DNA of 64,000 bases from contig NZ_CP016450.1 in assembly GCF_001713395.1 (NCBI RefSeq), forward strand, positions 3,110,001 through 3,174,000, given 5' to 3'. The notes under the pieces are model-generated. The model made no database searches. It had not been told where the DNA came from and saw nothing but the letters and a program-made list of their open reading frames with translations. Positions within the stretch are counted from its first letter, which is position 1, and each line of letters starts with the position of its first letter. This DNA comes from Sinorhizobium sp. RAC02 (GTDB lineage: Bacteria; Pseudomonadota; Alphaproteobacteria; Rhizobiales; Rhizobiaceae). The position numbers and the translations under genes are program-made. Shown in pieces: positions 29,028 through 36,970 of this stretch.

Positions 29028-29152
29028 GAAGCCGCCGACGACAGGAGGCTTGTCGCGGCGGCTTCTTCGAATGATGGACAAAGGCCCGGAGAGGGGGATG
29101 AGGCCTTTGTCCTTGTCTGGCGCGGCGGGGGACAGGCCGGGATGCCAGACAA
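29028..29152 (-). ncRNA. Candidate small RNA: three consecutive stem-loops between marR and polA
   Basis: Three hairpins stand in a row. HP-A (29028-29065) has arms GAAGCCGCCG/CGGCGGCTTC plus CGACA/TGTCG. HP-B (29076-29112) has arms GGACAAAGGCC/GGCCTTTGTCC. HP-C (29113-29152) has arms TTGTCTGGC/GCCAGACAA. Read on the minus strand, all three loops are C-rich (HP-B loop TCATCCCCCTCTCCG, HP-A loop AGCCTCC), like anti-Shine-Dalgarno loops of rhizobial sRNAs. HP-A would be last and is followed by a short T-rich stretch. From memory, a rhizobial sRNA family (alpha-r7/Smr7C) has been mapped beside polA. Strand and identity are uncertain. Confidence 0.5.
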
Positions 29153-29334
29153 CGGCTTGATCAGGTGCCGTTGATGAATATTTGTGGGTTCGAATGTGGC
29201 TTTTCAAGGGATTCGAACGCGCGCGGAAATTACAAATTGGTAACGTTCGTGTGAGGCTTTCCGGCCGCTTGATCGGGTGGCAAACCCTCAATGAGAGATG
29301 GACGCGGAAAGCCGCCCGCGCTATCCATTCCCCC

Positions 29335-32322
29335 ATGAAAAAAGGTGATCATCTCTTCCTCGTCGACGGCTCCGGTTTCATCTTCCGCGCCTTCCACGCC
29401 ATCCCGCCGCTCAACCGCAAATCGGACGGGCTGCCGGTCAATGCCGTCTCGGGCTTCTGCAACATGTTGTGGAAGCTATTGAAGGATGCGCGCAACACCG
29501 ACGTGGGCGTGACGCCGACCCATTTCGCCGTCATCTTCGACTATTCGTCGAAAACCTTCCGCAACGAGCTTTACGACCAGTACAAGGCGAACCGCACCGC
29601 GCCGCCGGAAGACCTGATCCCGCAGTTCGGCCTGATCCGCCACGCGACCCGCGCCTTCAACCTTCCCTGCATCGAGAAGGAAGGGTTCGAGGCCGACGAC
29701 CTGATCGCCACCTATGCGCGCCTCGCCGAAGCCGATGGCGCCGGCGTCACCATCGTCTCCTCCGACAAGGACCTCATGCAGCTCGTGACGCAAAACGTCT
29801 CGATGTATGACAGCATGAAGGACAAGCAGATCTCCATTCCCGAGGTCATCGAGAAATGGGGCGTGCCGCCGGAGAAGATGATCGATCTCCAGTCGCTGAC
29901 GGGCGATTCGACCGACAACGTGCCGGGCGTTCCCGGCATCGGCCCGAAGACCGCCGCCCAGCTTCTCGAAGAGTATGGCGATCTCGACACGCTGCTCGCC
30001 CGTGCCGAGGAGATCAAGCAGGTGAAACGCCGCGAGAACATCGTGGCGAACCGCGAGCTCGTGCTGCTGTCCCGCCAGCTCGTCACGCTGAAGACGGATA
30101 CGCCGCTCGACACGACGCTGGACGAACTTGTGCTGCATCCGCAGGACGGCCCGAAGCTGATCGCCTTCCTCAAGACCATGGAGTTCACCACGCTGACACG
30201 TCGTGTCGCGGAGGATTGCGCCTGCGACGTCAGCGCCATCGAGCCGGCGGTCGTACCGGTCGAATGGGGCGCGGAAGCGCGCGGCCCGGACCTCGACAAG
30301 GGCGACGTGGCCGGCCCCGCGCTGGTGCTGGACGGCAACGAGACGGCCGCCGAGGCCGCCGCAACGCTGCTGCCCTCCGCCGGCAACGGCGATGCGACGC
30401 CTTCGGCGCTTGCCAGGGCGCGCGCGGAACGTTTTTCCGCCGCCCCGATCGACCATTCCACCTATGAGACGGTGCGCGACCTCGAGGCGCTCGACCGCTG
30501 GATCGCCGCCGCGCGCGAAACCGGCCTTGTCGGTTTCGACACGGAAACCACCTCGCTTGATGCCATGCAGGCCGAGCTTTGCGGCTTCTCGCTGGCGATT
30601 GCCGACAATGCCAAGGACCCGACGGGCACGACGATCCGCGCCTGCTATGTTCCGCTCAACCACAAGACCGGCGTCGGCGATCTCCTGGGCGGTGGGATTG
30701 CCGAGGGGCAGATCCCCATCCGCGCAGCGCTCGAGCGGCTGAAAGGCCTGCTGGAGGACCCGTCGGTCCTCAAGGTCGCGCAGAACCTCAAATACGATTA
30801 CCTCGTCATGCGCCGCCACGGCATCACCGTCGCGGGTTTCGACGATACGATGCTGATGTCCTACGCGCTCGACGCGGGCGCCGGCACGCATGGCATGGAC
30901 ACGCTGTCGGAACGCTGGCTCGGCCACAAGCCGATCGCCTACAAGGACGTCGCCGGCTCCGGCAAGGGTGCGCAGACCTTCGACATGGTCGATATTTCCC
31001 GCGCCACGGCCTATGCGGCGGAAGATGCCGATGTGACGCTGCGCCTCTGGCACGTGCTGAAGCCGCGCCTCGCCGCCGAGCGCATGACCACCGTCTACGA
31101 GCGGCTGGAACGCCCGCTCGTGCCCGTGCTCGCGCGCATGGAAGAGCGCGGCATCACCATCGACCGGCAGGTGCTGTCGCGCCTGTCCGGCGAACTGGCG
31201 CAGGGTGCTGCCCGGTTCGAAGAGGAAATCTACGAGCTTGCCGGCGAGCGCTTCAACATCGGTTCGCCAAAACAGCTCGGCGACATCCTGTTCGGCAAGA
31301 TGGGCCTTTCCGGTGCCTCGAAGACCAAGACCGGCCAGTGGTCGACCTCCGCGCAGGTGCTGGAAGACCTGGCCGCGCAGGGCATTCCGCTGCCGCGCAA
31401 GATCGTCGACTGGCGCCAGCTCACCAAGCTGAAATCCACCTATACCGACGCGCTGCCGGGCTTCGTGCATCCCGAAACCAAGCGGGTGCACACGTCCTAC
31501 GCGCTCGCCTCGACGACGACCGGCCGCCTCTCCTCTTCCGATCCGAACCTGCAGAACATTCCGGTGCGAACCGCGGAAGGCCGGAAGATCCGCACGGCTT
31601 TCATCTCGACGCCCGGCAACAAGCTGGTCTCGGCCGACTACAGCCAGATCGAGCTGCGTGTGCTGGCCCATGTGGCGGACATTCCGCAGCTGAAGCAGGC
31701 CTTTGCCGACGGCATCGATATTCATGCGATGACGGCGTCGGAAATGTTCGGCGTACCGGTCGAGGGCATGCCGTCCGAAGTGCGCCGCCGTGCCAAGGCG
31801 ATCAACTTCGGCATCATCTACGGCATCTCGGCCTTCGGCCTTGCCAACCAGCTGTCGATCGAGCGGTCTGAAGCGGGCGACTACATCAAGAAGTATTTCG
31901 AGCGTTTTCCCGGCATCAAGGACTACATGGATTCGACCAAGGCCTTCGCCCGCGAGAACGGCTATGTCGAGACGATCTTCGGCCGGCGCGCGCATTACCC
32001 GGAAATCAAGTCATCCAACCCGTCGGTACGCGCCTTCAATGAACGCGCCTCGATCAACGCCCCGATCCAGGGATCTGCGGCAGACGTCATCCGCCGTGCC
32101 ATGATCAAGATGGAACCGGCGCTCGCTGCCGCCGGCCTGTCCGCCCGCATGCTGCTTCAGGTGCACGACGAACTGATCTTCGAGGTCGAGGATGGTGAAG
32201 TCGAAAAGGCGATCCCGATCATCGTCGACACCATGGAGAATGCCTCCATGCCCGCACTGTCGATGAAAGTCCCGCTGAAGGTGGATGCGCGGGCCGCGCG
32301 CAATTGGGACGAGGCGCACTGA
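29335..32322 (+). CDS. polA: DNA polymerase I
   Basis: PolA fills gaps and removes RNA primers. The 995-residue protein has all three modules. The 5'-3' nuclease (1-300) carries LVDGSGFIFRAFHA and EADDLIATYA; the 3'-5' proofreading domain has an intact DxE in GFDTETTSLD (D402/E404). The polymerase domain has motif A SADYSQIELRVLAH, the finger helix RRRAKAINFGIIYG and motif C QVHDELIFE. The start at 29335 fits the family N terminus. The ribosome site is weak, and the frame is open to 29182 through the leader. Confidence 0.97.
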   Translation: MKKGDHLFLVDGSGFIFRAFHAIPPLNRKSDGLPVNAVSGFCNMLWKLLKDARNTDVGVTPTHFAVIFDYSSKTFRNELYDQYKANRTAPPEDLIPQFGLIRHATRAFNLPCIEKEGFEADDLIATYARLAEADGAGVTIVSSDKDLMQLVTQNVSMYDSMKDKQISIPEVIEKWGVPPEKMIDLQSLTGDSTDNVPGVPGIGPKTAAQLLEEYGDLDTLLARAEEIKQVKRRENIVANRELVLLSRQLVTLKTDTPLDTTLDELVLHPQDGPKLIAFLKTMEFTTLTRRVAEDCACDVSAIEPAVVPVEWGAEARGPDLDKGDVAGPALVLDGNETAAEAAATLLPSAGNGDATPSALARARAERFSAAPIDHSTYETVRDLEALDRWIAAARETGLVGFDTETTSLDAMQAELCGFSLAIADNAKDPTGTTIRACYVPLNHKTGVGDLLGGGIAEGQIPIRAALERLKGLLEDPSVLKVAQNLKYDYLVMRRHGITVAGFDDTMLMSYALDAGAGTHGMDTLSERWLGHKPIAYKDVAGSGKGAQTFDMVDISRATAYAAEDADVTLRLWHVLKPRLAAERMTTVYERLERPLVPVLARMEERGITIDRQVLSRLSGELAQGAARFEEEIYELAGERFNIGSPKQLGDILFGKMGLSGASKTKTGQWSTSAQVLEDLAAQGIPLPRKIVDWRQLTKLKSTYTDALPGFVHPETKRVHTSYALASTTTGRLSSSDPNLQNIPVRTAEGRKIRTAFISTPGNKLVSADYSQIELRVLAHVADIPQLKQAFADGIDIHAMTASEMFGVPVEGMPSEVRRRAKAINFGIIYGISAFGLANQLSIERSEAGDYIKKYFERFPGIKDYMDSTKAFARENGYVETIFGRRAHYPEIKSSNPSVRAFNERASINAPIQGSAADVIRRAMIKMEPALAAAGLSARMLLQVHDELIFEVEDGEVEKAIPIIVDTMENASMPALSMKVPLKVDARAARNWDEAH

Positions 32323-32438
32323 GGGGAAACAAGGCCCCTCCCCGCCTGGCGGAATCTTCTCCCCATGGAGAGAAGACGATGGCAGATTGAATGGGCGGGC
32401 AAGGCGTCAAAACCCTGCCCGTCACCGGTTGGTCGTGA

Positions 32439-33098
32439 TCAGGCGGCCGGCTGCTTGGTCTTGCGCAGGTATGGCAGCACCGTATCGAAGGCGCCGAAGC
32501 GGGCGATGGCGTCTTCGTTCGAGACGGCGGCGGTGATGATGACGTCCTCGCCCTGCTGCCAGTTGGCGGGCGTTGCCACCTGGTGCTTGCTGGTGAGCTG
32601 GATCGAATCGATCGAGCGCAGGATTTCCGCGAAATTGCGGCCCGTGGTCATTGGGTAGGTGAGGATCAGCTTGATCTTCTTGTCCGGGCCGATGACGAAG
32701 ACGGAGCGCACGGTGGCATTGTCGGCTGGCGTGCGGCCTTCCGAGGTCTCGCCCGCGCCGGCCGGCAGCATGTCATAGAGCTTTGCGACCGCGAGGTCCT
32801 TGTCGCCGATCAGTGGATATTCGACGTCGAAGCCGGTGGCGGTGCGAATGTCGTTCTTCCACTTGGCGTGGCTTTCAACCGGGTCGACCGAGATGCCGAT
32901 GATCTTGACGCCGCGCTTGCGGAATTCACCTTCGAGGCCGGCCATCGCGCCAAGCTCGGTGGTGCAGACCGGGGTAAAGTTCTTCGGGTGCGAGAAGAGC
33001 ACGGCCCAGCCGTCGCCGATCCACTCATGGAAGCCGATCGTGCCGGCCGTGGTTTCGGCGGTGAAGTCCGGAGCGATGTCGTTGATGCGCAGGCTCAT
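32439..33098 (-). CDS. 1-Cys peroxiredoxin (Prx6 type)
   Basis: This is a thiol peroxidase reducing H2O2 and organic hydroperoxides. The 219-residue protein has the peroxidatic motif FTPVCTTE (C45). Its long C-terminal extension (RPYLRKTKQ-like end with AVSNEDAIARFG) is typical of Prx6, without a resolving-cysteine motif of the 2-Cys type. The 116-base gap to polA carries short inverted repeats (TCTTCTC/GAGAAGA around 32350), a possible shared terminator for the convergent pair. Confidence 0.92.
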   Translation of the reverse strand: MSLRINDIAPDFTAETTAGTIGFHEWIGDGWAVLFSHPKNFTPVCTTELGAMAGLEGEFRKRGVKIIGISVDPVESHAKWKNDIRTATGFDVEYPLIGDKDLAVAKLYDMLPAGAGETSEGRTPADNATVRSVFVIGPDKKIKLILTYPMTTGRNFAEILRSIDSIQLTSKHQVATPANWQQGEDVIITAAVSNEDAIARFGAFDTVLPYLRKTKQPAA

Positions 33099-33355
33099 GG
33101 GTCTCGTCCTCTCTCGTGCGGGGTCGCAGGCGAAAAGCCCGCGAGAATATATCCGGGCGGTAGATAGACCGAAAAATTTGGCTTGCCTATAGCGGCACGC
33201 CGTCGCTGCCGGGTCGGGGACGAGCGCATCTTTGCGCTTTTACCGCCGGTTGGACGAAGGCGTTCGGCGGTTCGCTGCGCCTGCGCCAAACCGTTCTCCG
33301 AAGTCGCCGCGCAGTGGAAGGTGATTTTCTTTTCGTCGGGCGAGCAGCGTGCGCG

Positions 33356-33937
33356 TCAATTGCCGATTTCGGCGCGCCCGCTGGTGAGGTCGACGATCAT
33401 CCGGCCGATCTCCTCCGCCTTCTCCGCGGGCACGCGAAAGGACAGCCTTGCCCCCGTCTCGTGATAGGTCTCCTCGTCCAGCACCAGACCGGCAAAAGCG
33501 CCAAGCCGCGCCTTGACCAGCGCCAGATCGGAAAAGCCGAGCGAGACGGACAGTGCCGCCCGTTCCACATATTCCGTCTTGGCCGCGGCGCGCAGGCACG
33601 CGGCCGCGGTGCCGCCATAGGCGCGCATGAGCCCGCCGCTGCCCAGGAGAATGCCGCCGAACCAGCGCGTGACCACGACGAGCGTGCGGTCGAGCGCCTG
33701 ACCGTCGATTGCCTGGAGAATGGGCTTTCCCGCCGTGCCGCTCGGCTCGCCATCGTCGCTGAACCGGTAGGCCTGGCCGACGCGCCAGGCCCAGCAATTG
33801 TGGTTCGCCGAGGGGTCGGACAGGTCCGCCAGCAGCGCCTTCGCGTCCGCTTCGCTGTCGAGCGGGCAGGCGGTCGCAAGAAAACGGCTCTTGCGGATGT
33901 CCTGCTCGAAAATCTCGGTGCGGTCCAGCGTGTACAA
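33356..33937 (-). CDS. YigZ/IMPACT-family protein
   Basis: This 193-residue protein has the UPF0029 core: KSRFLATACP near the N terminus, NCWAWRVG, DDGEPSGTAGKPIL and RWFGGILLGSGGLMRAYG. A C-terminal DUF1949-like ferredoxin-fold domain follows. The eukaryotic relative IMPACT modulates translational control; the bacterial function is not established. The start is probably TTG at 33937, since no ATG precedes the conserved N terminus in frame. Confidence 0.87.
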   Translation of the reverse strand: MYTLDRTEIFEQDIRKSRFLATACPLDSEADAKALLADLSDPSANHNCWAWRVGQAYRFSDDGEPSGTAGKPILQAIDGQALDRTLVVVTRWFGGILLGSGGLMRAYGGTAAACLRAAAKTEYVERAALSVSLGFSDLALVKARLGAFAGLVLDEETYHETGARLSFRVPAEKAEEIGRMIVDLTSGRAEIGN

Positions 33938-34089
33938 GGGGCGGTTTCCATTGGCGTGAACCCGTCTCGTATCCCTTCCACGCCCGGTGCATCAAGCGGC
34001 GAATAGAGCACTAATTCTATAGACTATTGACAGCGGCCACGATTTCGCCATGATGTTTGCCGGGACGTTAAACGGAATGGGAGCAACGC

Positions 34090-34281
34090 ATGATCTATCT
34101 CGGTGGCGTGACGCTTGGTTACTTCAACCTCTATCCGGTCGGCTTTCAGCCGAAGGATGAGCAGGCGCAACGTGACGACAGGGTCGTAGGTACCGTGACG
34201 GAAGACCGCCTGCCGCTCGAAGGCAGCCGCCTCTCCTCTTCGCGCCGCCCCGTTCAGTGGCCGCTTCACGTCTTCTTCTGA
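34090..34281 (+). CDS. Possible small protein of unknown function
   Basis: A 63-codon frame starts at ATG 34090 with GGGAG seven bases upstream (MIYLGGVTLGYFNLYPVGFQ...LHVFF). No domain, signal peptide or membrane segment is recognised. It fills part of the 540-base gap between yigZ and the polysaccharide locus and ends 17 bases before a long palindrome. Coding status is uncertain. Confidence 0.35.
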   Translation: MIYLGGVTLGYFNLYPVGFQPKDEQAQRDDRVVGTVTEDRLPLEGSRLSSSRRPVQWPLHVFF

Positions 34282-34297
34282 CCCAGGCGCTTGCTGC

Positions 34298-34331
34298 GCC
34301 TACAGGAAATCATCGATGATTTCCTGTAGGC
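34298..34331. repeat. Perfect 34-base palindrome
   Basis: The sequence is an uninterrupted palindrome centred on ATCATC|GATGAT, each half being GCC-TACAGGAAATCATC or its complement. An overlapping hairpin AGGCGC-TTGCT-GCGCCT precedes it (34285-34301). It lies at the boundary between housekeeping genes and the polysaccharide locus. Possible roles are terminator/cruciform or a regulator site; no T-run follows. Confidence 0.75.
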
Positions 34332-34477
34332 ATTCGTGGATAGGCCACGCGGATTTGCACGATGGGACGGCTTTCTTGGGGGCATTCATCCTGCATTAAG
34401 GTTTCGTAGACAAATTGCAGGAACGAGCAGAAGACCGAAGGGTCGCCGCCGCCATCGATTGTTGCAAGGCCTTCTCC

Positions 34478-35362
34478 ATGTTTCCGGATGATCCGGTTTT
34501 CCTGATATCGATGGTTGTCGCCACGCTCGGCCGTTCAAGCGAGCTCGAGTTGCTGTTTGCGTCGCTTGCCGCGCTCGGTCGCCGTGATTTCGAAGTCATC
34601 CTCGTCGATCAGAATGCCGACGAGCGCCTTGCGCCGATCGTCTCGCAATGGCAGGACCGTCTCCACATCCAGCATGTCAGGACCGACCGTGCGGGTGTCT
34701 GCCGGGCGCGCAATCTCGGAGCGTCCAAGGCCTCGGGCACCTGGCTGCTCTTTCCGGATGACGACTGCTGGTATCCGGCCGACCTTCTCCAGCGTTTCGA
34801 AGCGATATCGCAGACGGTGCCGGCCGATTTCTATTGCGGTCGGGCGGTCAATGCCGAAGGCGAAACCATCATGGGCCGCTTCGAACTCTCGCCAAGCCCG
34901 ATCGAGCGCGAAAACATCTGGACGACGCTGATCGAATGGATGCTGTTCGTTCGGCGCTCCGCCTTCGAGAAGGCCGGCGGCTTCGATGATCGCATCGGCC
35001 CCGGCTCCGGCACACCCTGGGGGGCCTACGAGGTGCAGGACCTCGCCTTGAACCTGCTGTCATCAGGTGCCCGCGGTCACTACGACCCGTCGCTCACCGG
35101 CCACCACCCGGATGATCGCCTCCAGGCGGCAACACCCGACGGCGCGCACAAGATGCGCGTCTACGGCGCCGGCCTTGGCTATGTCATGCGCAAACACGGC
35201 TATCGTTTCACCGACTACCTTCCGCATCTTCTGCGCCCGCTTGCCGGCATTGCCGTCTACACGCTGACGGGGCGTCCCGCACTTGCCCGCCGCTCGCGGG
35301 AAATCCTGGCCGGCCGCTGGTCCGGCTGGCGCGCCGCCCCTGCCGGAACGACGATATCTTAA
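34478..35362 (+). CDS. Family 2 glycosyltransferase
   Basis: This 294-residue GT-A transferase adds a sugar during polysaccharide assembly in the cytoplasm. It has the N-terminal SMVVATLGRSSELELLFASLAALG, the nucleotide-sugar region EVILVDQNADERL, the RAGVCRARNLGASKASGTWLLFPDDDCWYP block with the DxD-type motif, and a C-terminal acceptor part (YEVQDLALNLL). Start choice is between 34415 (TTG), 34478 (ATG, preferred) and 34511. It opens a plus-strand run GT2-flippase-hydrolase, suggesting co-transcription. The sugar specificity is unknown. Confidence 0.86.
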   Translation: MFPDDPVFLISMVVATLGRSSELELLFASLAALGRRDFEVILVDQNADERLAPIVSQWQDRLHIQHVRTDRAGVCRARNLGASKASGTWLLFPDDDCWYPADLLQRFEAISQTVPADFYCGRAVNAEGETIMGRFELSPSPIERENIWTTLIEWMLFVRRSAFEKAGGFDDRIGPGSGTPWGAYEVQDLALNLLSSGARGHYDPSLTGHHPDDRLQAATPDGAHKMRVYGAGLGYVMRKHGYRFTDYLPHLLRPLAGIAVYTLTGRPALARRSREILAGRWSGWRAAPAGTTIS

Positions 35363-35422
35363 GGGTTTCGTCCTAGGGTGCCCGCTGTATGGCCGCGAAA
35401 AATCGCCGGCCGCGTACGGTGA

Positions 35423-36964
35423 ATGGAACGGCCGATGAGCAAGGGCATCATGTCCAATTCGATCATGAATGCGGCGGCGGGCATGCTGCTGCTGGTGACC
35501 GGATTCGCCTGCTCGATCCTTGTCGCGCGCCTGCTCGGGCCGGAAGCCAACGGCACCATTGCCTTTGCCCTGTGGATCGGCGCGACGGGTTCGCTCGTCG
35601 CCGAACTCGGCACCGGCGTGCTGCTGCTGCGCCTCCTGCCGCAGCTGAAGGCACGCGGCGTCGACGATGCGGGGCGGCGTGGTTTTGCCGCCTATCTGGC
35701 GCTGCCGGTCATCGCCTCCACCATCATTCTCGTGGCGCTCTATTTCGGCGTTTCCTTCAAGACCGAGCTGCTCTACGGCACCGATGTCACCACCGGCATC
35801 ATCGTCTTGACGGCGGTGCTGCTGTTCATCCAGTCGGTCGGCTCCTTCTCGAAGAATTTCCTGATCGGCGAACAGCGCCTCGGCACCTTCTTCCGCATCA
35901 CCGCGCTGTCCTCGCTCCTCCAGTTCGTCTTCGTCGTCGTGGGCGCGATCGGTTACGGCATCCCCGGCGCGCTCGTCGGCTACATTGCCGGGCAATGTGT
36001 GCAGTTCGTCTACACGCTCGGCCTGTTCGGGGTCCGCCGCGACAATGCCGGCTATCGCCGGCGTTATCTGCTGGCCAATTCCGCCGTGCTGTTCTTCGAA
36101 TTCGCCGTCAGCGCGGTCTTCCTCAATCGGCCGGAACTGTTCTTCCTGCAGCATTTCCAGACGCTCGGCGAAGTCGGCTACTACGCCGTCGCCCTGTCGC
36201 TCGCCAATCTCGCGCTCCAGCTTCCCGTGCAGCTGACCGGAAGCCTGCTGCCGTTCTATGCGGAGCGGCGGGAGGCATCGGGCGGCAGCGTGCATGCCAG
36301 CATTTTCGATGGCGTGGTGCGCAGTTTCGCCTATATCACCTTCCCGCTCTGCTTCGGGCTTGCGGCCATTGCCCATCCGCTGGTGACCGCCGTCTACGGC
36401 GCACCCTTCGCCGAGGCCGGGCTGATCGTTGCGATCCTCGCCGCCGGCTCGCCGGCCTATGTCTTCGGCCAGCTCGTCACGCAATATCTCTACTCCATGG
36501 ACCGGGTAAAAATCCGCCTGGTGGCAAGCGGCGTCGGCGCGGCCCTGATGGTCATCGGCCTGTTTTTCGTCGTGCCGGTTGCCGGTGGTGCCGGGGCCGC
36601 GGCGGTGCGTGGCGTCGTCTTCGCCATCATGGTCGTACTGCTGCTGACGGGCGTCGGCCGCGGCGCGATGTCGGCCGGCCTGTCGGTCATCGTGCTGAAG
36701 GTGGGCGTTGCCGCCGCCGGCTGCGGCCTTGCGGCCTGGCCGATTGCCGAAAAGATCGGCGGATTTACCGGCGTTATCGTCGGTATCCTGGCGGGGGCTG
36801 TCGCCTACGGGGTTCTGCTGCGCCTGCTGAAGGCGGTGCCGGCGGAGGATGGAGCCGTCATCGACAAGATGCTGGAGCGCCTGCCGATGAAACCCGGCCG
36901 GATCGCGCGCCGGCTGCTCGCCCTCGTGGTGCCGCCGCCGCTGTCCCAGCCGGTCGGAGAGTGA
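35423..36964 (+). CDS. Wzx-type polysaccharide flippase (MOP superfamily)
   Basis: This 513-residue inner-membrane protein has about 12-14 hydrophobic segments throughout, with the flippase N terminus NSIMNAAAGMLLLVTGFACSILVARLLGPEANGTIAFALW. It would flip undecaprenyl-linked repeat units to the periplasm for the Wzy-type polymerase encoded at 46970. Start could be 35423 or ATG 35435. The alpha/beta-hydrolase gene follows after six bases, so the two are translationally linked. Confidence 0.88.
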   Translation: MERPMSKGIMSNSIMNAAAGMLLLVTGFACSILVARLLGPEANGTIAFALWIGATGSLVAELGTGVLLLRLLPQLKARGVDDAGRRGFAAYLALPVIASTIILVALYFGVSFKTELLYGTDVTTGIIVLTAVLLFIQSVGSFSKNFLIGEQRLGTFFRITALSSLLQFVFVVVGAIGYGIPGALVGYIAGQCVQFVYTLGLFGVRRDNAGYRRRYLLANSAVLFFEFAVSAVFLNRPELFFLQHFQTLGEVGYYAVALSLANLALQLPVQLTGSLLPFYAERREASGGSVHASIFDGVVRSFAYITFPLCFGLAAIAHPLVTAVYGAPFAEAGLIVAILAAGSPAYVFGQLVTQYLYSMDRVKIRLVASGVGAALMVIGLFFVVPVAGGAGAAAVRGVVFAIMVVLLLTGVGRGAMSAGLSVIVLKVGVAAAGCGLAAWPIAEKIGGFTGVIVGILAGAVAYGVLLRLLKAVPAEDGAVIDKMLERLPMKPGRIARRLLALVVPPPLSQPVGE

Positions 36965-36970
36965 GACACC

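Noticed and set aside
28959..29336. N-terminal extension of the MarR frame
   Set aside because: The extension is translated from the stem-loop cluster and has no similarity to MarR N-termini; homology begins at 28958.
29476..31995. 839-codon open frame antisense to polA
   Set aside because: PolA is complete on the plus strand with all catalytic motifs.
33099..33355. Possible gene between the peroxiredoxin and YigZ genes
   Set aside because: No frame with a start, ribosome site and plausible composition; treated as intergenic.
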